Origin: an uncultured Oribacterium sp. | Lineage (GTDB): Bacteria; Bacillota; Clostridia; Lachnospirales; Lachnospiraceae | Direction of reading: 5' to 3' | NCBI GenBank assembly: GCA_934279105.1 | Contig: CAKQWR010000002.1 | Location: forward strand, 1-43,661 | Length of the DNA stretch: 43,661 bases | Shown here: positions 1-6,124 of the stretch, piece after piece | Numbering within the stretch: position 1 is the stretch's first letter | Layout: each line of letters opens with the position of its first letter | Position numbers and translations under genes: made by a program | Notes under the pieces: generated by a model | The model's database searches: none | Seen by the model: the letters and a program-made list of their open reading frames with translations, nothing else | Told to the model about the DNA's origin: nothing

Positions 1-876
1 TTCATTTCCTACTTGCTGAGTGGTGTCAGTTTAGGCTCGATCTACGCGATCATCGCCCTGGGCTACACGATGGTATACGGAATTGCAAAGATGCTCAACT
101 TCGCCCATGGTGATATTCTCATGGTTGGTGGTTATGCAGCGTTTATTGCATTGAACCAGTTGGGACTGCCGGTTCTGGTATCGGCCCTGCTGTCGATGGC
201 AGTATGTACTGTGCTGGGCGTCGTCATCGAGAAAATTGCCTATAAGCCACTCCGTCAGGCAAATTCTTTGAATGTACTGATTACTGCCATCGGTGTATCC
301 TACCTTCTTCAGAATCTGGCGTTGCTCTTCTTCGGAGCAAATCCGAAGAGCTTTACTTCGTTTGTTCCGATTAAGCCTTTAAAGCTCGCAGGGGGAGCTC
401 TTACGATTTCCGGTGAAACGATCATGACGATTGTATGTTGCCTGATTATCGTGGGTGGTCTGGTTACCTTTATTAATAAGACGAAAGCTGGTCAGGCGAT
501 GCTTGCGGTTTCAGAGGATAAGGGTGCGGCAACGCTTATGGGCGTAGATGTGAATAAGACTATTTCGATGACCTTTGCCATCGGTTCTGCACTGGCCGCT
601 ATCGGTGGTATTCTGATGTGCTCCGCATATCCGACACTGACGCCGACGACGGGTGCCATGCCAGGTATCAAGGCCTTCGTTGCAGCCGTACTTGGAGGCA
701 TCGGTTCGATTCCGGGTGCGTTTATCGGTGGTATCATTCTTGGCGTACTTGAGAACCTGTCAAAGGCCTATATTTCCTCGAAACTGAGTGACGCCATCGT
801 ATTTTCCGTACTGATCATCGTTCTTCTGGTGAAGCCGACGGGTATCCTCGGTAAGAAGATCATGGAGAAAGTGTGA
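1..876 (+). CDS. livH: LivH-type branched-chain amino-acid ABC permease (5' partial)
   Basis: Inner-membrane permease of a high-affinity leucine/isoleucine/valine ABC importer. The reading frame is open from base 1 (Phe-Ile-Ser-Tyr before a TTG at 13), and the family normally has a short N-terminal stretch before the GxSLGSIYA helix, so the true start lies just outside the window. Family signatures seen are SLGSIYAIIALGYTMVYG and MLNFAHGD near the N-terminus and the cytoplasmic EAA-like loop GGIGSIPGAFIGG near residue 230. About eight hydrophobic segments are present. It is followed after 6 bases by livM, then livG and livF, so it is part of a liv operon whose substrate-binding protein gene is probably upstream. 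The family assignment is firm; the exact substrate range is inferred from the family. Confidence 0.93.
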   Translation, partial: FISYLLSGVSLGSIYAIIALGYTMVYGIAKMLNFAHGDILMVGGYAAFIALNQLGLPVLVSALLSMAVCTVLGVVIEKIAYKPLRQANSLNVLITAIGVSYLLQNLALLFFGANPKSFTSFVPIKPLKLAGGALTISGETIMTIVCCLIIVGGLVTFINKTKAGQAMLAVSEDKGAATLMGVDVNKTISMTFAIGSALAAIGGILMCSAYPTLTPTTGAMPGIKAFVAAVLGGIGSIPGAFIGGIILGVLENLSKAYISSKLSDAIVFSVLIIVLLVKPTGILGKKIMEKV

Positions 877-882
877 GTCGGC

Positions 883-1962
883 ATGAACATGAAATCTACA
901 TCAAAAGCAAAGAATTTTCGATCCAATCTGATCACCTATGGTATGGTGATTCTCGTCTAGGTTATCGTTGAAATCTTTCTCAATGCCGGACAGGTCAGCT
1001 CTCTCATCAAAGGCCTCCTCGTTCCGCTCACCATATACAGTATTATGGCGGTGAGCCTCAATCTCGTGGTTGGTATCTCGGGTGAACTGTCCCTCGGTCA
1101 TGCAGGCTTTATGTGTGTCGGCGCATTCGCATCCGCTACCTGGACGATGCTGATGAAGAGCAGTCCGATGCCACCGCTTCTTCGCTTCGTCATCGCGATT
1201 TTGATCGGTGCTGTGGCAGCGGCTGTATTCGGTTTCCTGATTGGTATTCCGGTTCTTCGACTGAAGGGCGATTATCTCGCAATCGTTACACTTGCGTTCG
1301 GAGAAATCATTAAGAATATTATCAACGCACTGTATTTTGGTATCGATGATCGTGGTGTGCATTTTTCGTTAAAGGATTCGCTGTCCCTCGGTATGGATGG
1401 TGGCACTGTCATCATCAAAGGGGCACAGGGTATTACAGGTACACCGAAGCAGGCAACCTTTACCATCGGCGTAATTCTTCTTCTGATTGCGTTGTTTGTT
1501 GTACTGAATCTCATCAATTCCAGAAGCGGACGTGCCATCATGGCGATTCGTGATAATCGTATCGCCGCAGAGTCGATCGGTCTCAATGTTACCCGCTTTA
1601 AGCTGATGGCGTTTACCATCTCTGCAGCCATTGCAGGTGCAGCCGGCGTTCTATATGCACATAATCTGAGTTCTCTCCAGGCACTGCCGAAGAACTTCGG
1701 TTATAATCAGTCCATCATGATTCTCGTATTCGTCGTTATGGGCGGTATCGGAAACATTCGTGGATCTGTCATCGCGGCAATCATTCTGACCCTCCTTCCG
1801 GAGGTACTGAGAGGACTCAACGACTATCGTATGTTGATGTATGCGATTGTCCTGATTCTCATGATGCTGTTCACTTCGGCACCATCCCTGATTTCTCTTC
1901 GTCAGCAGATCATGGCTGGTTTCAGTAAGAAGAGTGAAAATGAAGGAAAGGAGACGACGTAA
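883..1962 (+). pseudogene. livM: LivM-type branched-chain amino-acid permease interrupted by an in-frame amber codon
   Basis: Second permease subunit of the liv importer. The natural frame starts at ATG 883, with GGAGAAAG at about 864-871, and encodes MNMKSTSKAKNFRSNLITYG before reaching TAG at 958-960, inside the first predicted membrane helix. The same frame continues without another stop to TAA 1960, including the LivM signatures AVSLNLVVGISGELSLGHAG and FVVMGGIGNIRGS. An ATG at 1045 could give a 305-residue product without the first helix, but no Shine-Dalgarno site precedes it. TAG is an ordinary stop here (mreD, rodA and lspA all end in it), so recoding is unlikely. It could be a recent nonsense mutation, a sequencing error, or a truncated but working permease. 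The intact downstream frame argues that any lesion is recent. Confidence 0.8.
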
Positions 1963-1964
1963 AC

Positions 1965-2723
1965 ATGGCTATGTTAGACATTGAAGCACTGGGCATCTCC
2001 TTCGGTGGTCTGAAGGCAGTTGATAATTTTCATGTGCAGATTGAAAAGAATGAGCTTTACGGTTTGATCGGCCCGAACGGTGCCGGTAAGACGACCGTAT
2101 TTAATCTCCTTACAGGTGTATATAAGCCGACAAGCGGTCAGATTCTCCTTGATGGGGATAATATCACCGGCATGAGCTGCGAAGAAATTAACAAGAAGGG
2201 AATCGCACGTACCTTCCAGAACATTCGTCTTTTCCATAACATGTCTGTTCTGGACAATGTGAAAGCCGGATTGCATAACCACTATGTTTATTCTACGCTG
2301 GACGGTATTCTGAGAACACCGAAGTATCATAAACTTGAGAAGGAGATGGATACGAAGGCTCTCGAAATTCTGAAAGTATTTGATCTTCAGGATTTCGTGG
2401 ATTATAAGGCTTCCAACCTTCCGTATGGACAGCAGCGTAAGCTGGAAATCGCACGTGCACTTGCCACGGAGCCGAAGCTTCTCCTGCTGGATGAGCCGGC
2501 CGCCGGTATGAATCCGAGTGAGACCGAGGAGTTGATGCGCACCATCCGACTCGTGCGTGATGAGTTTGATATGACGATCCTTCTGATCGAGCATGATATG
2601 AAGCTGGTATCTGGTATCTGTGATCGTTTGACCGTGCTGAATTTCGGTCAGGTACTGAAGCAGGGAAAGACTGCAGATGTACTGCATGATCCGGAAGTTA
2701 TCAAGGCATATCTCGGAGACTAA
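1965..2723 (+). CDS. livG: LivG-type ABC transporter ATP-binding protein
   Basis: Cytoplasmic ATPase that powers branched-chain amino-acid import, 252 residues, the usual LivG length. Walker A is GPNGAGKTT at about residues 37-45; the signature motif is of the LivG type (LPYGQQRKLEIARAL); Walker B with catalytic Glu is LLLLDEPAAGMNP; the switch His is in LLIEHDM. The C-terminal extension ending VIKAYLGD is typical of LivG and LivF. Start ATG 1965 has AAAGGAG at 1947-1953, 11 bases upstream; ATG 1971 is a possible alternative. It begins 2 bases after the livM stop and runs into livF, so the pair is translated from the same message. Confidence 0.96.
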   Translation: MAMLDIEALGISFGGLKAVDNFHVQIEKNELYGLIGPNGAGKTTVFNLLTGVYKPTSGQILLDGDNITGMSCEEINKKGIARTFQNIRLFHNMSVLDNVKAGLHNHYVYSTLDGILRTPKYHKLEKEMDTKALEILKVFDLQDFVDYKASNLPYGQQRKLEIARALATEPKLLLLDEPAAGMNPSETEELMRTIRLVRDEFDMTILLIEHDMKLVSGICDRLTVLNFGQVLKQGKTADVLHDPEVIKAYLGD

Positions 2724-2735
2724 GGAGGAGAAGAG

Positions 2736-3449
2736 ATGAGTACAATTTTAGATGTACAGGATCTCAACGTATATTACGGTGTGATTCATGCATTAAAGGG
2801 CATTTCCTTCCATGTTGATAAAGGTGAAATCGTCACTCTGATCGGTGCCAACGGAGCCGGTAAAACGACGACACTGCAGACCATTACAGGTCTGATTCCG
2901 GCGCGTTCCGGTCATGTATTCTATAATGGAAAGGAAATCACCCATACACCTGGACATAAGATGGTCGGCGAGGGACTGGCACATGTACCGGAAGGCCGAC
3001 GTGTATTTGCGCAGCTTTCGGTATATCAGAATCTGATGCTCGGTGCCTATACACGAAAGGATAAGGACGGCATCGCAGAGACACTCGCGACAGTTTATGA
3101 GCACTTCCCTAGACTGGAAGAACGTAAGAATCAGGTAGCAGGAACACTGTCCGGTGGTGAGCAGCAGATGCTTGCGATGGGCCGTGCACTGATGAGCAAT
3201 CCGGAGATGATCGTCATGGATGAACCGTCCATGGGTCTGTCTCCAATTTATGTAAATGAAATTTTCAACATCATCGAGAAGATTCATGCCTCTGGTGTGA
3301 CGGTTCTTCTCGTCGAGCAGAATGCGAACAAGGCACTGGCCATCGCAGATCGCGCGTATGTTCTCGAGACCGGTAAGATTACGATCGAAGGTAAGGCACA
3401 GGATCTCGCAAATGATCCGAAGGTCAAGGCGGCTTACCTTTCTGAGTAA
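2736..3449 (+). CDS. livF: LivF-type ABC transporter ATP-binding protein
   Basis: Second ATPase of the branched-chain amino-acid importer, 237 residues as in LivF of other bacteria. Visible motifs are Walker A GANGAGKTT (about residues 36-44), signature LSGGEQQMLAMGRAL, Walker B MIVMDEPSMGLSP and the H-loop region LLVEQNANKAL, where the usual His is replaced by Gln as is normal for LivF. The Shine-Dalgarno AAGGAGG at 2722-2728 overlaps the livG stop codon and sits 7 bases before ATG 2736. It is the last gene of the liv operon; the long palindromic element begins 14 bases after its stop. Confidence 0.96.
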   Translation: MSTILDVQDLNVYYGVIHALKGISFHVDKGEIVTLIGANGAGKTTTLQTITGLIPARSGHVFYNGKEITHTPGHKMVGEGLAHVPEGRRVFAQLSVYQNLMLGAYTRKDKDGIAETLATVYEHFPRLEERKNQVAGTLSGGEQQMLAMGRALMSNPEMIVMDEPSMGLSPIYVNEIFNIIEKIHASGVTVLLVEQNANKALAIADRAYVLETGKITIEGKAQDLANDPKVKAAYLSE

Positions 3450-3462
3450 TCAATATCGCGGA

Positions 3463-3692
3463 GGGGTGTCCGGAGGGCCGGCAACAGAAGCACAGTACTC
3501 CGCGTTCGTAAGAATCTAAAATTGTCCCCCTAAGAACCAGTAGACTCTCTGCAACGACTGAGTTTTCTTTATGAAAACGCAGTCGTTGCAGAGAGTGCTA
3601 AGGAAAAATTACTCCAACTGGTTTAAGGGGGACAATTTTGATTCTTCACGAATGCTACGTATGGCTTCTGATGTCGGCCCTCCGGTCATCCT
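3463..3692. repeat. Long imperfect palindromic element between livF and the metallohydrolase gene
   Basis: About 230 bases that fold back on themselves. The centre is a 24-base stem, 3544-3567 against 3573-3596, with 23 of 24 pairs and a 5-base loop (TTTAT). Further out, AAAATTGTCCCCCT on the left matches AAGGGGGACAATTTT on the right, followed by the TTCGT/AGAATC blocks. The ends pair as CCGGAGGGCCGGCAACAGAAG (3470-3490, split as CCGGAGGGCC plus GGCAACAGAAG) with 3665-3685. Small bulges separate the blocks. No protein fits it. It could be a miniature mobile element, an intergenic transcription barrier after livF, or a structured RNA. A diverged relative of its right-hand core lies at 15749-15780. 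Confidence 0.85.
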
Positions 3693-3702
3693 GTCACGAG
3701 TC

Positions 3703-3711
3703 TGCTATAAT
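3703..3711 (+). promoter_or_regulatory. Extended -10 promoter (upstream of two)
   Basis: TGCTATAAT at 3703-3711 is a perfect extended -10 box, just outside the right end of the palindromic element. The -35 region, inside the element's end (about 3683-3688), is poor. It would drive the metallohydrolase gene at 3819. The 13-base string TCTGCTATAATAT recurs 61 bases downstream. Confidence 0.5.
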
Positions 3712-3740
3712 ATGAAATCCATACAGACATGTGAATATGT

Positions 3741-3772
3741 TTATAGAAAAGAAATATTCACTCTGCTATAAT
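3741..3772 (+). promoter_or_regulatory. Extended -10 promoter (downstream of two) for the beta-CASP gene
   Basis: TGCTATAAT at 3764-3772 repeats the extended -10 seen at 3703. Only a weak -35 (TTATAG at 3741, spacing longer than usual) is present, as is common when an extended -10 is used. The start codon at 3819 is 46 bases downstream, with GAGGGAGG at 3806-3813 as ribosome binding site. Confidence 0.55.
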
Positions 3773-3818
3773 ATTTTTAACGAAATTTATTTTCACTTTT
3801 CAAGAGAGGGAGGCCTGT

Positions 3819-5444
3819 ATGAAGCTTCATTTTATAGGTGCGGATCATGAGGTGACGGGGTCACTCCACTATGTGGATGCGGCAGGACTGAAGATTCTGG
3901 TGGACTGCGGTATGGAGCAGGGACGAAATTACTATGAGAATGCTCCGCTGCCGATCAAGTATTCAGAGGTCGATTATATTCTTTTGACACATGCGCATAT
4001 CGATCATGCGGGTATGATTCCGATGGCGTATAAAAAAGGTTTTCATGGAACTGTGGTGACGACGAAGGCGACGCAGGCACTGTCCGAAATCATGCTTCGC
4101 GATTCTGCACATATCCAGATGCAGGAGTGCGAGTGGAAGAATCGAAAGGGGCGCCGTGCTGGTCTGCCGGAGGTGCAGCCGGTTTATGATCTTAATGATG
4201 CGGCGAATGTGCTGGAGCATTTTCGCGGTGTGAATTATAATCAGATGATTGATCTGGGGGATGGGCTGAAGGTGCGCTTCATCGATGTAGGACATCTTTT
4301 AGGATCGGCTTCCATCGAAATGTGGGTGACAGAAGAGGGTGTGACCAAGAAAATCGTCTTTTCTGGTGATATCGGAAACTTCGGAAAGCCACTGATTCGG
4401 GATCCTGAGTATATAAAGGATGCAGACTATGTGCTTATGGAATCAACCTATGGTTCCCGTTTTCATGACACAACAGTCAATCATCTGCAGGATCTCGTAG
4501 ACATTACGCAGCGTACCCTGGATCGAGGTGGTAATGTCGTGATGCCGGCGTTTGCGGTCGGTCGTACGCAGGAGCTTCTCTATCTATTCCGTCAGATTAA
4601 GCAGGAGCATCTCATCATCGGACATGACAATTTCCCGGTATATGTCGATAGTCCGCTGGCGGTTGATGCGACACACGTTTTCTCACAGAATCTCGATGAG
4701 TGCTATGATGAAGAGACAAGGGCTATCGTGGATCGAGGCATTAACCCGATTTCCTTCCGTGGATTAAATCTTGCAATCACCCTTGAAGAGTCGAAAGCCA
4801 TCAACTTCGATGAAACTCCGAAGGTCATTATCTCGGCGTCCGGTATGTGTGATGCGGGTCGTATTCGCCACCATATCAAGTACAATCTCTGGCGTCCGGA
4901 ATCGACCATCGTTTTTGCCGGCTATCAGGCGGAAGGCACGCTGGGGCGGGCCCTCATGGATGGTGCAGATCATGTGAAATTATTTGGCGAAGAAGTAGCT
5001 GTAAAGGCTGAAATTGCACAGATGGCGGATATGTCGAGCCACGCGGATCAGTTCGGACTCATGAACTGGATTCGCGCCTATGAGAAGGCACCGGACCGCG
5101 TCTTCCTCGTACATGGAAATGATGATGGCATGGAAACGCTCTCGAAGCTGATCGAAGATGAACTCCATTACACGGTGAACTGTCCATACTCCGGTTCTGT
5201 ATTTGATCTCATGAAGAATGAGTGGGAGATCATCGCTGAGCCGAAGAAAATCGAGAAGGCAAGCTACGCACTTGTGGAGGATGGTTCGAAACGGAAGAAG
5301 ACAAGCGATGCGGCATATGATCGTCTTCTTGCTGCATATACAAAGCTGGCAGCAGCCGTGAAGGCAAACTATGGTGGTGCAAATAAAGACCTTGCGCGTT
5401 TTACAAATCAGCTGCTCAGCCTTTATGATAAATGGATACGATAA
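3819..5444 (+). CDS. Beta-CASP metallo-beta-lactamase-fold ribonuclease (YSH1/CPSF73-like)
   Basis: Predicted zinc-dependent RNA-processing hydrolase, 541 residues. The N-terminal metallo-beta-lactamase domain has HAHIDHAG (His58, His60, Asp62, His63), a later metal-binding His in DVGHLLGSA and Asp in FSGDIGNFG. The beta-CASP part carries MESTYGSR, PAFAVGRTQE, VDSPLA, the motif ISASGMCDAGRIRHH and FAGYQAEGTLGR, then SSHADQFGL and FLVHGNDD. This matches COG1236, the bacterial/archaeal relatives of the mRNA 3'-end cleavage factor. The C-terminal 60 residues are a helical tail. Start ATG 3819 has GAGGGAGG 5 bases upstream and gives the family N-terminus (MKLHFIGADHEVTGS). Substrate RNA is not known from sequence; ribonuclease activity is inferred from the family. 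Confidence 0.92.
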   Translation: MKLHFIGADHEVTGSLHYVDAAGLKILVDCGMEQGRNYYENAPLPIKYSEVDYILLTHAHIDHAGMIPMAYKKGFHGTVVTTKATQALSEIMLRDSAHIQMQECEWKNRKGRRAGLPEVQPVYDLNDAANVLEHFRGVNYNQMIDLGDGLKVRFIDVGHLLGSASIEMWVTEEGVTKKIVFSGDIGNFGKPLIRDPEYIKDADYVLMESTYGSRFHDTTVNHLQDLVDITQRTLDRGGNVVMPAFAVGRTQELLYLFRQIKQEHLIIGHDNFPVYVDSPLAVDATHVFSQNLDECYDEETRAIVDRGINPISFRGLNLAITLEESKAINFDETPKVIISASGMCDAGRIRHHIKYNLWRPESTIVFAGYQAEGTLGRALMDGADHVKLFGEEVAVKAEIAQMADMSSHADQFGLMNWIRAYEKAPDRVFLVHGNDDGMETLSKLIEDELHYTVNCPYSGSVFDLMKNEWEIIAEPKKIEKASYALVEDGSKRKKTSDAAYDRLLAAYTKLAAAVKANYGGANKDLARFTNQLLSLYDKWIR

Positions 5445-6022
5445 TGAGAAAACATATTACAAATCGAACACGGAAGGGAATCGTCGTACTTGTGCTGGTT
5501 CTGGCAGCGATTACCCTCGGCGTTCGGTTTTATCTCCATCAGGCGTTGATGCGGCATGAATCCATAATAAAAACCGAGTCTGCTCCTTCGGAATCGAAGG
5601 AGCAGCTGATCGTTACGGAAACACCAGGCATGGAGAATGAGGCTTCGGAAGGTACGCTTGATCAGATTCAACAGTTTGAACAGGTATTTGCCGAAATTCG
5701 AACGTTGGAAGAACTCGCAGCAAGGGAGCAGCAGGGCAGTGCACTGAAGGAAGATTACACGACCATTGCGAAGCTCTGGAATAAACAGCTGGATGAGCTC
5801 GGACGTGCAATCACCGAAAATATGACAGAGAGTGAGAAAGAGACATATACTGTCGCTGCAAACGCTTTCCTGATTTCGCGGAATCATGAGTGCATGAAGG
5901 AGCTCGGACGAGACAAGCTTAGTGTGATGGAAAACATCGATTATCTGCGACGTGAGATTGCACTTACAAGAGAACGGTGCCTTGATTTACTGAAGGATTA
6001 TAGAAAATATCTTGAAAAGTGA
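5444..6022 (+). CDS. Unrecognised single-span membrane protein with extracytoplasmic coiled coil
   Basis: 192 residues if started at ATG 5444, which overlaps the stop of the preceding gene (TAATG), so translation is probably coupled; an in-frame ATG at 5432 is also possible. There is a short basic N-terminus (MRKHITNRTRKG), then one hydrophobic helix at about residues 13-34, then an acidic, Glu/Gln-rich helical region with heptad-like spacing to the end. The tail would face outside the membrane if the positive-inside rule holds. I do not recognise a domain. A strong hairpin follows its stop after 1 base, so it closes the operon begun at 3819. Function unknown. Confidence 0.75.
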   Translation: MRKHITNRTRKGIVVLVLVLAAITLGVRFYLHQALMRHESIIKTESAPSESKEQLIVTETPGMENEASEGTLDQIQQFEQVFAEIRTLEELAAREQQGSALKEDYTTIAKLWNKQLDELGRAITENMTESEKETYTVAANAFLISRNHECMKELGRDKLSVMENIDYLRREIALTRERCLDLLKDYRKYLEK

Positions 6023-6023
6023 C

Positions 6024-6046
6024 AGCCCTTGCAACTTGCAAGGGCT
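6024..6046 (+). terminator. Hairpin terminator after the metallohydrolase operon
   Basis: AGCCCTTGCA (6024-6033) pairs perfectly with TGCAAGGGCT (6037-6046) around a 3-base loop. The following tract is T-rich but weak (TGTGCTATATTTTA). The hairpin overlaps the -35 of the next promoter. Confidence 0.7.
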
Positions 6047-6057
6047 TGTGCTATATT
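6029..6057 (+). promoter_or_regulatory. alaS promoter overlapping the upstream terminator
   Basis: -35 TTGCAA at 6029-6034, 17-base spacer, -10 TATATT at 6052-6057 with the extended -10 TGTGC immediately before it. The same TGTGCTATA string precedes rpsU. Transcription would start near 6064 and give a leader of about 60 bases, too short for a T-box. The -35 lies inside the terminator stem. Confidence 0.65.
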
Positions 6058-6124
6058 TTACGAGTTAATGTCTAAGATGCCCGTAAAGGGCTTATATATG
6101 AAACAAAGCAAGGAGAGAACGAGA

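Noticed and set aside
958..960. Amber codon in livM as recoded amino acid (pyrrolysine or stop reassignment)
   Set aside because: mreD, rodA and lspA in the same window end in TAG, and no pyl genes or special context are visible.
6047..6124. T-box riboswitch in front of alaS
   Set aside because: The leader from the predicted start site is about 60 bases, with no T-box sequence or antiterminator pair.
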